This document shows positions 1-13,500 of a stretch of 64,000 bases of DNA, piece by piece (the first letter of the stretch is position 1; each line of letters begins with the position of its first letter). The position numbers and the translations under genes are program-made. Origin of the DNA: Hybos culiciformis (Eukaryota; Arthropoda; Insecta; Diptera; Hybotidae); NCBI GenBank assembly GCA_964007475.1, contig OZ023275.1:8246001-8310000 (forward strand). The letters are read 5' to 3'. Under the pieces are notes generated by a model. The model searched no databases. It saw nothing but the letters and a program-made list of their open reading frames with translations, and was not told the DNA's origin.

Positions 1-1589
1 TTAATTAAACAAAAAACGAATCGTATAAGATTTAATTTGACGTGAAATGATTTTAATTGTTTAATTAAATTTCTTTTTGTTAAATGAAAGGTCAAGGTAA
101 TTCGTTCCTCCAATCAGATTCTCGTCCTTCTATAGGTTCAATTATAACATTTGAGCAAAGGTAAAGATCAAGGTACCCACAATTTCAATGAAATAACTTT
201 TCTTTTGAAAAACTTCAAAACAAAAATATTTTCTGATTCAACCATACAACGTAATCGAACAAAATGTGTCTATTGAAGTATATTTTCGTGCACCAAATAA
301 TTTATTTTTGTCTTAAAGTTCAAATACTTTATTCAAGTAAAGTCCACCACAATAAATCCAAGCTCAATAAAATTTAATTTTCATTCAGAAAAACAAAAAA
401 TGGGCAAAAAGAAAATTAATATTTTACAAATAAAGAACATTTCTAAGATTTTCAAATCTTTTATGATAACATCGGAAAAGAAAAAGTTTCGAAAAATGAT
501 CAGTTTTAAGAATAATCTTTTTTAACACAACACTATCAGGAAATAAAAAATAAATCATTAACGCCGCCGTCGCCAAAAAGTTTTTCAATTATTTTTCTTC
601 TCTATGAGTTAAAAAAAATTTATATAAACAACATATATATAACACATTGTTAGCATGCCAAAAATTAATTACTAGGAGTAATACTTTGATCTCTCAATAT
701 AATCTCTATATAGAAAATAAATGAGAAAAATTTTCATTAACAGTATTTTCAATATGATTAAAAAATAAAGAGGTTTTCTTACATGTATGAAAATAATGTC
801 AAAATAAATATAATATTTTGAAATAATTGGTTTTGACTATTACAAGCCATTATGTACAAATTACGGAGTCTTTTATCAGTACTATACTATAGGCGAAAAT
901 TTAAATTAATAGTTTATATATGTAAGTAAATTTGGCTTTTTTTTTTCATGTGCCAAAAATTGTTTCAAAGCCCAAGTTTCCTATTCCGGGAAAAAATCCA
1001 CTTTCGTGGACATTTTAGTGACAAACGTAGTTTATACCAAATACATTTATAAGTCATATTACATTCAGACGATGTTTAAGATATCTACCTACCTACTACA
1101 TTACATATACCTTTCTGTTATCACGCATTTTCACAAAGAGTGAAAACCTTGAAAATACTCTGACTTTTTATATATATACAAATTTTTTTCTTTACTTTTA
1201 AAAATATTTTCAATTTACTATTGTTCCTGAATGTGCTTCATATAGTTTTCCCAACACAATTTTGATCTATTGTAAAAAAAAAATAAAAATTGAGAAAAAT
1301 AATTTTTTAAGGGTTTCTAACTAATTATAAAAAGGAACTAAGAACTAGAAGAGAATAAAAGCATTATTTTCATATAAAAACAATATGTTCGTTCGCAATT
1401 TATAGAATTGTTCAGTTTTTTTTTTAAATTTATAATAAAATGTTTTTACCTAAGGCTTAGCAATAAATTCTGCTCCACATGATACTTTTATACTTTAACG
1501 AATATACAAAACTATACTGAGTAAAATAAACTATATAAAGTATAGCAGTAAGACTAAAACTACGATATTTTATCACAGTCCGTGCTTCA

Positions 1590-1632
1590 AATCTTGCATT
1601 TCTAATTAAATATATAATTATTTATCCAAAAA
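1590..1632 (+). repeat. Dispersed ~45-bp repeat, copy 1
   Basis: The stretch begins AATCTTGCATTT, continues with ATTAAATATATAAT and ends TCCAAAAAT. The same ordered words recur at 3092-3135. AT-rich content makes chance similarity easier, but the shared GC-containing words at both ends argue for a diverged duplicate. Confidence 0.4.
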
Positions 1633-3091
1633 TATATATCTAATGAATTGTAGCAAAAATTCCTACTCACAAATTATAGTTTACATTTCTTTTTATGATG
1701 AACGATTTGACGAACATAGTACATATATACGAAACGGAGACAGAAAAATTATACCTGACTTAGCTTTTTGTTTTTTCACTGTAAAAAACCGAATTTCTTT
1801 ATATAATCAGATTTCTAGATTTCAGTCATAAAAAAATTGCTTGCGTTCAACTTATTACAAACCCCAAATTTTCTAAACATTTTCTTTTGAAAATTTATTT
1901 ATTATGTATTATATTATATATTTATGAATATAACAAAAGCTGTACACATATTCTTCTCTTTAAAAAAAAACGAAATATTTTTCTCGATTGCCATTGTGAC
2001 CATGACTAATGAAAACATAATTTCATTTTAAAAATTTTCACAGTGATTATTTGTAAAACAAATTTTTTTTTCCTTAATATTTTGATACGTTCAAAAAGCG
2101 AAAAAAAAAAAAAACTTTTTTTTTTGTCATTTAATTTGTTTTTTTGTCCAATAATAATTAAATTCAACTTTACAATTCTGTAAAAAAAAAAAAGAAAATA
2201 ACTTTTTCAACGTTTAATTTAATTAGTATACTGTATACCTACACTTACCTACTTATTTATAATTGAATTTGGCGCCAAAAAATTTTAGATTATGAACAGA
2301 ACATTAAAGTTTAAAAACAGATAAAATATCTACAATTTATCGGTTTACAATAAAAATTTTCAAAATACTTAAAAATAATTATTAAAATTTGAAAACAATT
2401 TAATAAAATTATCATTTTAAGTATATTCACATTTTTTTTTTTTAATTTTGCAAATTTTTAGAGTAAAGTTTCAGTGAAATCTTGTGAAAAAGAAAATATT
2501 TTAATTGAATGTTTTAAATGCAATGTTATTTATTTTTATTTAAAATTCGGCCAAAATAAATAAATATCAATCAATGTTTGGCAGTATATACTATAATAAT
2601 AATAATATATGCTAATCATAAATAATTTAGATATTATTTTCTCTTGCGTAATTTAAAAAAAAAATATCAAGAACAAAAATAAATAAATATGTGTAATATT
2701 GTTTAGAGATAATTATATATAATTTTTATATATATACAAAAAGAGAAAATAAAATCTGAATAAATAATTAATTAAATAATTTGAGAAAAGAAAATATTTA
2801 AATTATTTATTTTGTATAATATTAAAACATTTAAAAAAAATAAAAATAAAAATATCTACTAATTTATAAATGCAATTATTAATTATTGTTTTTGTTGAGG
2901 ATTTACATAGTACCTAACCCATATACTAATAAATTCTGCATATCATAATTTCGTATAATAATGATAACAATTAAAATTTTCATAAATAATACGCGTGCAG
3001 TAAAAAATATACTTGATGGCAAATCACCAATGAAATATGTCGTCAAAATTTCTAACTAAAACTTCTTTAATTTCTGGCAGAATTTGTTAAA

Positions 3092-3135
3092 AATCTTGCA
3101 TTTATTATTAAATATATAATGGCTCGTCCAAAAAT
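3092..3135 (+). repeat. Dispersed ~45-bp repeat, copy 2
   Basis: This matches copy 1 at 1590-1632 over most of its length and lies about 13 bases before the hairpin at 3148-3208. The hairpin and this repeat may therefore belong to one degraded mobile element. Confidence 0.4.
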
Positions 3136-3147
3136 CAATAACAAAAG

Positions 3148-3208
3148 ATTTTTATGTCGAATATTGCATATTTAAATGATTAGTAGATGCAATATTCGGC
3201 ATAAAAAT
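3148..3208 (+). ncRNA. miRNA-precursor-like hairpin (candidate)
   Basis: The left arm is 3148-3169 and the right arm is 3187-3208. Each is 22 nt, and they are complementary at 21 of 22 positions; the one exception would be a G:U wobble in plus-strand RNA. The loop is 17 nt (3170-3186). Arm length and loop size resemble an insect pre-miRNA, but the stem does not extend beyond the 22-bp core as a pri-miRNA stem usually does. A small foldback element is equally possible. Confidence 0.25.
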
Positions 3209-3801
3209 ATATTGAACATTATGTTCTATACAAATATATTAAACAGTAACAGTACGACTTATTTTTCCTTGCTATTATAAGTAGCAAATTTTGCTAAAAT
3301 CATTCGATTTGATCTATGATTGTATGATTGTATGATTGTACTTTAGAATGAAATAGGACTTAGAAATTAAATTACTATTATGTACCTAAACTGGAAAAAA
3401 AATAATAAGTGATTTATAAACCGAGGTAACAGAAAATTTTACAAAAATTCAATAACTAAAAGTTTAATTCTTGATACAAATTCAAATAACGGATTTCAGT
3501 CTGACAAATTAATCTACTTGCTACAAAACGCTCCAGTTTTCACGAAGTTTTAAAAGTCCCCGATCCTTTCATTCACAATAACAAAAGAACAAAATAAAAT
3601 GTTAGCACACAAAACAATTTATTTAACATCATTTTTTATTAATCATTAATTTTTCGAAAATATTGTCAAAATGCGCAAAGAATTATTATTGAATAAAATT
3701 TTACTATTTTGCGATTTTTCTATAATACATCAGCCCCCAAATATAAATGTAACTATCAATATTGTATGTAGTTATATACGAATAAACTTGAAATATCTTA
3801 A

Positions 3802-6800
3802 ATGGCATCACAAGTAGAAAATTTAAAAGATAACAAAAATCTTGATAATCCTTCAGACGACAATTATTCTAGAGAATACAGAAGATTGCAAACGCTGACC
3901 TCACATGATGAGATACAAGCAATTAGTGTAAGTTTTATTTTCGAAATTGAACTCTCTTTATGATTTACCTCGGAGATTTAAAGATTTTGTCACATAATAC
4001 ATCATTAATTGAAAATAAATTTATTCAAACCTAAAATATGAGTGCATAACAAGTTTTCAAACACAAATTTGTTACCTCTTATCCTCGTTAGAATAAATTA
4101 CAATCAATGGCTTTTGCAACGAATATTTATTTCTGAAATTAGTTAAATAAAAGAAAATTTTTAATTTCAGACATTTCCTTTAAAAAACATAAATTTAAAA
4201 CTATTTTGATTACACCAACCAACAAAAACCAATAGTTGAATGAATACAATCAAAATTTTTATATATTTTATATTTCAGTAGAATTTTATATATTTAAAAT
4301 AAATTGACTAATATAAAATTCAACCATTGAAAACAATCCATTTTAGGCTGCAAATTCATAAGCCTAAAAATAAAAAAAAATAAATAAAAAAATCTTTCAT
4401 ATTAGATTAGAATTTAACAAAAATAAAAATTGATTGGATGCCAGTCAAAAGAATTAGTATGGTGAAAAATTTCTGTTGCATGAAATTGTTGTATATAGGT
4501 ATATACAATATGTTTCATGGTAATCCCATAGAGATTATTTTCCAATTTAATCGCTGTCGTCAAAGCTGTACACAAATTTCGGTTTCTATTCGCTTTAACA
4601 TTTCAAAAATAGATATATTTTTATATTTCCTATATATATATATATCTCCACCGTTCCACCGTTTTGTCTATTAATACGTAATATCATTTTCATTAGACTG
4701 ACAGGATATGGATTTATTATTTTAAATCTATAAGCACGTAGATATATAATTCAAATATTTAAATAATATTTTTAATTTTTTTTTAATTCATTACCTAAAC
4801 ATTATGTTTATAATATTAAACAAAAATTTAGGTATTTATTCATAATTTTAGCGATATTTTGAACTCAATGGAAATTTTATTTTGTAGTCAAATTTATTTT
4901 TCAATGTATTTTTTTTATTTATTTGCAGTCTGAATATGGATTATCCGAGGAGCAAGTCGCTGGTAAGTTGAATTTCCGATTTCATAAGTGTTTTTTTTGT
5001 AACTTAAAGCACATTATAAGCTCAAAGAAAGTTAATCGATTTATAATATTTCACTAGGTCAATATTAGGAACTTCTGTTAAATTCATAATTCATATAAAA
5101 TTCTTATAGGTTAATGATATTGTTCTTATAATTAGAAGTTTTATTGACTTAAAGAATTATTTTTTATCTCGATCTAAATGTTTTTAAAATTCAAAAAACT
5201 CTGAATTTCATTAAAAAACGCCCGCTTCTTCAAAAGCATCAATCTGTGTTTTCTATGAAAATTTAAAAGGATAATGTTCTTGAAAAAAATATCGTAAAAC
5301 ATATTTTATGCGTTTTAAATTTCTTTTTTAAATGGAAGAGTATATATTATAGTCTAATAAATTCTGAAGAAATCAGGAATAGAAATAAACAAAAAATTAA
5401 AAACCATTTACCATAAACTTAAATTTTCCATTCATTAAATTTTTGTTCTTGTGCATGTTTCCTCAAAGAAATTTATGCTTTGAAAATAATGTTTTTTCTC
5501 TGAAAAAGTAACAGTGCATGAAAATTACAAAAAAAAAAAAAAATTCGTTAAACAAGTAGGATAGGTAGGGTTTTTAATTTATTGTGCATTTTCTTCGTTA
5601 ATCTATAAAGAAATTTCGTGTGCGGTTTTTTTTTAATACATGAATTTACATAAGTTGCATTATCAAGCTTAACATATGAATTTAGAACGATGCATAAAAG
5701 ATTGTTTTAGCTGGAATTAGATATTTTAAATTTTTTCTTTATTCATTAACTTTATTAGCCATTGGCTTTATAAAATTATTCATATTAAAAATTTAAAAAA
5801 ATTACATTAATATTTCACGAGCTTCTAAATTCTAAAACTAGAGAAAACTTTATTTATTTAAAGAATTGATTCTAATATTTTCGTTAAATTGATCCAACCT
5901 AAAGCAATCTTTACCATTAATGAATGCTCTCCAACATTTTTAAATTTCTCATTCGCGACCATCGATGCTAAGTCAAATTTAAACGAACGAACGTCTATGA
6001 CATATCATCTGAGTCTCACGATGGCTGTTCTGTATAGTATTTAACAATCAGAGAGAAAGAATCTAATGTCTAGAATCTAAAGGGCTGAGGTCAGAAATAA
6101 CGAAGTAAAATCTTTGATAGAAGCTAATCAAAAATCGTTGTGAACATTTTCTACTGTTCAATTTTCAAACTTAAACAGGATTATTTTTCAATAAAGTCTT
6201 TTTGATTAATACTAAAAATAAAAAAAAGAAGAAATTGAAGATTTTGTTCTTTCCAAATGCAAAAAAAGTAAAATAATATAATATGCAATTTCTTCGATCT
6301 GGCAAAGATATTATCCTTTAACAAGAAGATTAAAGTTTTAAGGTTTTCATTCAATATTTGCATAAATTAAAAGTTTCAAAGAAAAAAAAAGAAAATATAA
6401 AATCCTTAATATGCATTTGTTGATTTTTCTTTTTTCATAATTAAAAAATTTTCCAAAAATTCTTCCAATTTTATATTCTTATTACGTATAAATTTTTTAA
6501 TTGAATTTTTTTTTTGGATGAACTTCAAATTCATATGCAATAAGTAGGTACTTAGAAGAAAAAAATTTATGCTAAAATGGTATACACCACACATTTCACA
6601 GATAAAATAAAATTTAAAATAATTAAGAATAAATTTAAAACCACATTTGGTTTTTTTTTTCTTCTTTTTCTTTGTATACGTAATGAATTTTCAATTGATT
6701 TTTACATAATTCATTATCTATAGCATAGTTGTATACGAAACGTACAAAGCTTTGGAAGGAAACTGTGTGCTGTAATTGAAACAAAAATTTATAAAGAGAG

Positions 6801-9800
6801 TGAAAAATATTTAATTCAACAAAAAAAATTATAACGAAACTAACATTCAAATTCGAACAGACTTTCGATCTACGAATGAACCACATTTCGCATGTAAAAA
6901 CATTATTAAAGATATAATTTTTATAAAATTAGATTTTAATTTTCACTTATAAAGTCTGTGTTGTTGAATTTAATGACATTAATAATGAAATTCGGGTTTT
7001 ATCCAAAGACAGTGTTTAAATCTCAACAAGAGAAAGTAAAATTCAAAAGAATCTAATAGTACGCGATGAAATTAGCATTTGCTTTAAACCGGTCATGTTC
7101 GAATTTATATTTTCACATATTTTATCGATTTTTTTTTTAATCACAATGAAATTTTCACACTCTTTGATTTCTTAAACTATCTTAAAAAATGTTGAACAAT
7201 CACTTTCGTTTCAATAAAAAAAAAAAATTTTTTTGAATGATTGGAATTGTAAAGTTATATATTATATATTGTACATGTACATGTAGAAATTTTTCATTTT
7301 TTAATATTTATTAAAAGTTTGTGTGAAAGATTAGAAAACATTATATCATGAAGATGAAGCAATCTAAAAATATTTGAAAAATTTTCCATAATATGAAGAA
7401 AGAAGATATAATGCAAATTTGAATAAATATATACATATATATAATGTACATTTATCATTTTTATTTCTAAATATCGTAAAATCAATGTTTTTCAGCAATA
7501 CTTCTCTAGAGTTTGACCAATACTATATATTAATCATGTTTCAAACAAGTAACTATATATAATTTTTATTTCCAATAGTTAAATTTTTATTTTTGTTTAC
7601 TTGAATTTTATAAATTTATTTTAGAAATCCAATTCAATTTCAAAATATAATAATGTTATTCAATTTTTAAGTATATAGTTATAATGCTGGTCTTGTATAC
7701 GATGACAAATAGTTTCATATAAATAAAGATTATAGAATAACTTGTTTTTCCGAATTCAGGCAATGAAATTTTACTTTATTTCATCAACGAAAGAACTGTC
7801 AATAATATATAGATTAAGAAGTTTTGTTAAATTTATTGTGTAAATAATATTAGTATAAATGTATACCAATGAATCTTTTGTTGTAACAAAAAGAACTATG
7901 CTGCGTAATTTATACAATATTTATATTTATATAACTTTACTTTTATCAGTATTATCAATATAAATAAATAAAATATCTACTCTTAAATATTTTATAAGAA
8001 AAAAAAAATATCAAGCCAAATATTTTAATTTATTATTCAAATTTATATTCCCTTAACGGATAAATATACTATAACAAAAATTTGAACTAATGATAAACAT
8101 CCAAAACCAAATCTTTAAATCGTGTACTGTAAATAGGTGGAGGCTCTTCAGCCGGACAATTCTTTGTAAGCGATGTCGCAATTATTGAGCATTTAGTGCT
8201 TAATTTGTGACTATTAGTGCCACAAAAAGTAGCATTTGTGCACGCTTGGTTTTTGAGAAACTTTGATTTTCGAATTTCGGACATGGGTCAAGGGATCTCC
8301 CTGGCCGGATTCGAATTTCGAAAAAATAATTATGCTATCATTTAGTGCTTAGTTTGTGCCTATTTGTGTACAAAAACTTGAATTTGTGCTCTTCAAAATT
8401 ATGTAAAAACAATTTTTTTTAGATTAGGCCAAAATTCCTAAATTTCAACCGAATTTTTTTTCGAATTTTGGAAAAGGGAAAATGCTACCATTTATTTAGT
8501 GCTTAATTTGTGCTTGCATCTATGTAATGTAAATTATAAAGTCAAAAAAAAAATAATCGTTATGAAATTTATTTTGTTTTTAGAATTCAAAGAAGCATTC
8601 ATGGTATTTGACAAGGATGAAGATGGAACATTGACTGTAGGTGAATTGGGTGTTGTTATGAGGTCATTAGGTCAACGGCCAAGTGGTAAATCACAATCAT
8701 TTTTTAACTTTTACATTTACATCAATAAGAAAATTTCTCCATAAAACAAACATTGTTTACGAAGATTTTTATTATTTATGACTTGTTTTGGAGCCACCTT
8801 GGGGTATCGAATACATCTCTATTTAAAATTGTTTATGTTAGAGTAGTCTGAGTTGATAGTCTAATATCCTGTTTTTTAAATAAAAATGATCATGAAAATA
8901 TATATTCGTTCCATTATATATTTTCAAATAATAAAAATATTTTCTTTGATTAAAAGAACAACAAAATCATTATTAGTTATGGATGGCTGTATATATTTTT
9001 CTTTATACATTAAACACAATATCTCTTTTTTTTAATAAATAACTTAATATCAAATCTTTATATTATTATTATTTTATTCAAGAAACTGAACTAAGGGAAA
9101 TGGTAAATGAAGTTGATCAAAATGGTAATGGCACTATTGAATTTAATGAATTTTTACAAATGATGTCAAAGAAAATGAAAGTCAATGAAGGTGAAGATGA
9201 ATTAAAAGAAGCTTTCAGGTAAATATTAAAAATTCTTTTATATACATTAACACTTAAAAATAATATACATAATGTATTATTTATATTTGAAGTAGTCATA
9301 TCATTGAAGCAGTTATATATCAAAAATTAATAGGTTTCAAAGGGGTTTCCCAAAATATAATAAAATACATAAATATAAATTTTCATTTAAAAAAAAACAA
9401 AAAAAATCTTTAATAATCATAATCATAAATATTTATTACTTTTGATGAAGAAACACAAAAGATTGAAATTTATGCAAATTTATTTAGGATTACACATTTT
9501 ATGAGGATATCGAAATTTAATGCATTAGTTATTATTATTTTTGAATTCAAAATCTAGAAATCAATTTTGTATTAAAATATTTTGTCATCATATTTCCATA
9601 AGGAAAACTTATTTTAAATTAAAATTAGAAAAAAAAGACAAGAAAAACACCTTATTAAATTTTTTCAAACTATGTTAAAAATCATGAATAATCAATTTTG
9701 TTTTTCATATGTAGGTAAGTATAAGGACTTACATATATTATTTTATGATGAAAAATTTTAAAATATTATTCAATAGTATTAGCAGATCTAGAATACTAAG

Positions 9801-10509
9801 ATATAATAAGATCTAGGATCTTTCAATCTTTTTTTTTTAATTCAATACCTTAAGTAGGGTATACTTATACCTAAATTAATATAAATAAATATATGCACAT
9901 ATTCATATAAATTTTTTCCTGTATTTCAGAGTATTTGACAAGAATAATGATGGCTTGATTTCAGCATCTGAATTGCGTCACGTTATGACTAATTTGGGAG
10001 AGAAATTATCGGAAGAAGAAGTTGATGACATGATTAAAGAAGCTGATTTGGACGGTGATGGACAAGTTAACTACAGCGGTTTGTATTTTTATCGGAATAG
10101 TAATCATATTTTAAATAGCTACCAAAATTTCAGTATAATGATATATTTGGTACATTTTTGTTTTTTTTTTTTTTTTTTTTCAAAAATAAAGATTCTGTTG
10201 TCAGAATATTCTTTTTTTAGTTTTTATCTTTTAGCTTCATAACAAATTAAAATAAATAATCCCACTGTTAAAATTATAACTAAAAAATGTAACTATTTGA
10301 AATCTAACTTTACATGCAATAATTTCTATATATGTAAATAGTTAATCTAAATTATTATACTTTCACGTAAATAAAATTTAGTTATAGCACGACGTGGGTT
10401 AATTTATCGGCTTTTATTTTAATTTAGAAAATTTTAAAATTAAATTAATTTTGTTTTTTATATTTTTTTTTTTTTAGAATTCGTATTATTGCTAACTAAA
10501 CGCAACTAG
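3802..10509 (+). CDS. Neo-calmodulin-like EF-hand protein, six exons, 192 aa
   Basis: This is a calcium sensor of the calmodulin family, expected to bind Ca2+ through four EF-hands and regulate target proteins in the cytosol. Coding exons are 3802-3927, 4929-4962, 8584-8685, 9083-9218, 9930-10078 and 10478-10509; phases match at every junction. EF loops lie at residues 63-74, 99-110, 136-147 and 172-183. Each keeps Asp at position 1, Gly at 6 and Glu at 12, so all four look competent. The body ([20 protein letters not shown] onward) is close to calmodulin but has the [20 protein letters not shown] signature I associate with insect neo-calmodulin. Residues 1-46, from exon 1 and the start of exon 2, form an acidic/polar extension absent from true calmodulin; the C-terminus ends in LLLTKRN rather than MMTSK. 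The donor after exon 5 is the weak GTTTGT. A polyadenylation signal AATAAA occurs at 10677. Exon 1 is the least certain part because only its open frame and GTAAGT donor support it. Confidence 0.88.
4963..8583 (+). other. Neo-calmodulin intron 2 (3.6 kb)
   Basis: This long intron is AT-rich and has no recognisable gene. The only internal order I see is the ~150-bp diverged tandem repeat at its 3' end (8191-8520). Small frames at 6181-6886 and 7294-7485 on the minus strand have random-looking, AT-driven composition. Confidence 0.6.
8191..8520 (+). repeat. Diverged ~150-bp tandem repeat abutting a calmodulin exon
   Basis: The phrase ATTTAGTGCTTARTTTGTG starts at 8191, 8340 and 8494, a spacing of 149 and 154 bases. 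After the first two starts the order of words is similar: GTGC-rich, then ATTTGTGC, then TTCGAATTTYGG, then ATGCTAYCA before the next start. Two full units and the beginning of a third are present, ending about 60 bases before the exon at 8584. The units are well diverged, so the duplication is not recent. Confidence 0.65.
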
Positions 10510-13500
10510 TGCCGACTCTGTAATCGTCGAGGACGAAAGAAATCCTAGATGGTCACTGAATGAGCTGCAAAAAATTGTCCTATAACTTTTATTAAGCCAC
10601 CATCAGTTGAAACATTGATTTGATATTATGTTTAACTATTCTGTTCATTATCTGTTTAATTTTTAATTTTCATTTTAATAAATTCATTATAATTATATAT
10701 AAGCGGCTTATACATTTACTTAATAATTTAGGACAATTTTTCTATAAAAAATCTATCCAAAAGAACATAATAAAAAGCGAAATCATAAAACTGGATATTT
10801 AAACATCATGTCTGAAGATTGTAACATTCTATAGAGAAAAGAACAACAAAAAAATAGACAAAAATAAAAGTTAATAAAGTTAAGATCTGTTCAATGTAAT
10901 GTAATTTAAGGACCAGTATAATATAATTATGTATGTAAATAAATAAAATTACGTATATACATAAATTTACATAAGATTTTGTAAAATGATCCACTAATAG
11001 GAAACTCTCGACGATTACTAAAATTAATTTCTTTTTCTGAGAAGAAAATGTTAAAACAAAAGCATAACAATCTCAAAACTAGAAATATTAAAAAAAAAAA
11101 ATAAAAAATTAACGTAAAACAATTTTTTTTAGTATACTAAAAATTTACTAAAATTAAGTCATACAAAAAATTCGATAAAAAAAAAATAACAAAAAAGTTA
11201 AAATAACAAAAAAAAAGACAACAAAAATTTTATTAAAAAATTATAATAATAATAATAGCATTCATGTAATAAATTTTTATTAAATAAAATTTGGAAACTA
11301 AAAACATCTGGAAATTAAAATAATTATATAACTATATATAGCTATAAAATTTAATATTTTTATCCATTGCCGGCATAAAATATACATATATATATATATA
11401 TATAAAAAATTGATAATAAAAAAAACATTATATATAGCTCTAACACCATGTTTTATGAAAATTTTCTGTGGAAAAATAATATAGTTTAAGGGTTTTCTTT
11501 TTATCACTTATTGCGGAATTGAATTTATTATTCTTTTAAAATCATGAATAAAGCATACAAAGTATATTAAAAAAAACTCTACGAATATTTAAGCTTATAT
11601 ATTTGGTTAATAAAAAATTCCCAACATTATATAATAATATTACATGTATGTATGTAGTAGGAACATAATGCTAAGTATACAATTAAATGTCTTTTTAAAA
11701 AACTTTCATAGAGAGCAAGAACAATATATAATTAAAAAAAAAATTGTTTGATTAGTAATAATCTTAATCTTACCTCCGAAATCTTTTTTTTTATTTATCA
11801 CCATTTATTTATATCTAAAATTTTTGGCAAATTTTACCAATTTAATTTTGTTTTTGATTAGGTTTATTTGAACAAATTTTTCTGCTTTCGAAATATGGAA
11901 AAAAAAAAGTTGAAAATTCTTAACCAATTAATTTTTGTAAAATTCCAACCACTAATGATTGAAATGCCCAACTGTATAGGTTAAAATGAGATTTTAATGT
12001 CCAGATTAAAAAATTTATTATAATAGTTCATATTATATAATTAATTAATAATAAATATAATAAACGTGTTATCTATAAACATTGATTAAGGATACTAAAA
12101 AGATTATCAATTGCGTACAACATTTTTTTTTTTTGTATTTTTATTTTTATAGGTAAAACAAAATTAAATACTATTAATACAGTGTTAAATTATCAATATT
12201 TCGAAAGAATTTTATTTCGTATTATTAACACCTTCAAATAAAAATACCCAAAAAGGCCTAAAAAATCGTTGTATGAAGCTGATTATCTTTGTGTATTCTT
12301 AATCAATGCTATCTGTTAAGTCAGTAAATAAAAAATAAATAAAAGAAAAGTTAACTTAAATGTTTTTAAAAATAAAATAATACAATTTAGTTTTTTTTAT
12401 GTTATGTATTAATTTTATAGTCATAATTTTGACAATTTTATTTTATTTCATTCGTAATTAACATTCGTACATATATTATTGAATAAATAAATTGTTAAGA
12501 AAAAACACATTTTTTTGAGAAAGGAACTTTAAATAATATTTAAATATTGAGATTGAAAGCACGTTTAAATTTCTTTTTTCAGCATTCACATAATGTTGAA
12601 AATTTTTGTTTTCATAATGTGTACATAAAATTTCAAAATACTTAACACAAGTCTAAATAAATTTTTCATAGCATTTGCTTAGTGTTGGTGACCAAAAAAA
12701 AAAGTAGATTAAAAATTACATTCATTTCCCTTGACTAAAAGAGAAAATTTAAATTTTGCACTTAATCGAAATATATCACTTTTTATAAAATAAATGCTTT
12801 TCATTTCAGAGAATAATTAAAATTTTAATTCGTAAGTTCTATTATGCTTATTCTAAATCAGATTTTATTAAAATTTACCTACTGGTCTAATTATAAATGT
12901 AACTTTTTTTATTATCCGATTTGATTCAGGCAAGAGAAGGTATTTCTCAATTTTTAAATAATTTGTTTTATATTCAAATTAAAATTGTATTGAATATTTC
13001 TTTCATATTATATACATAATAAATAGTACATAATATATAGAAAATAAAATATTTAAATTTTCAATTTTATTTATTTTTAGTTGCATTTGTCTTGTTCAAT
13101 TAAATGAAATAATTTGTTGCCTCGAGAAACAAAAAAAATATTGTGTGTAATATCTGTAGATTAACTAAATTTCTGTAATATCATTAGATTTTTAGCTAAA
13201 TTTCTAGTGAAAATAAAATTTTAAGCTCAAACTCAAACTCAAATAATAAATATCTAAAAATTAGTTAATTATTATCATAGAAGTTGTAAAATTATTACAT
13301 TTTAAATGTGACGTGAACATTTTTAAGAATCTATTTTTAGTTTCTTGTGCACTTTGTGAATTTTTGTGTTGATTATAAAGTGCATTCTATTTAAATATAT
13401 TAATTAAAACGAAGTTTTGTCGAGCTAGTTGAACTATTATTGAAATCGATAATATAAGTCTATGATGAACATTTTAGTCATTCCATTCAATTTAAATCGA

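Larger units (their letters stand above)
1..3801. other. AT-rich intergenic region upstream of the neo-calmodulin gene
   Basis: I see no coding exon here. The sequence is dominated by A/T runs and TATA microsatellite. Short reading frames such as 1643-1831 have no recognisable family and look like chance. The only structured items are a dispersed ~45-bp repeat (copies near 1590 and 3092), an imperfect hairpin at 3148-3208 and a 9-bp tandem repeat (about three copies of TATGATTGT) near 3314-3340. The neo-calmodulin promoter presumably lies in the last few hundred bases, but I see no diagnostic core element. Confidence 0.6.
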
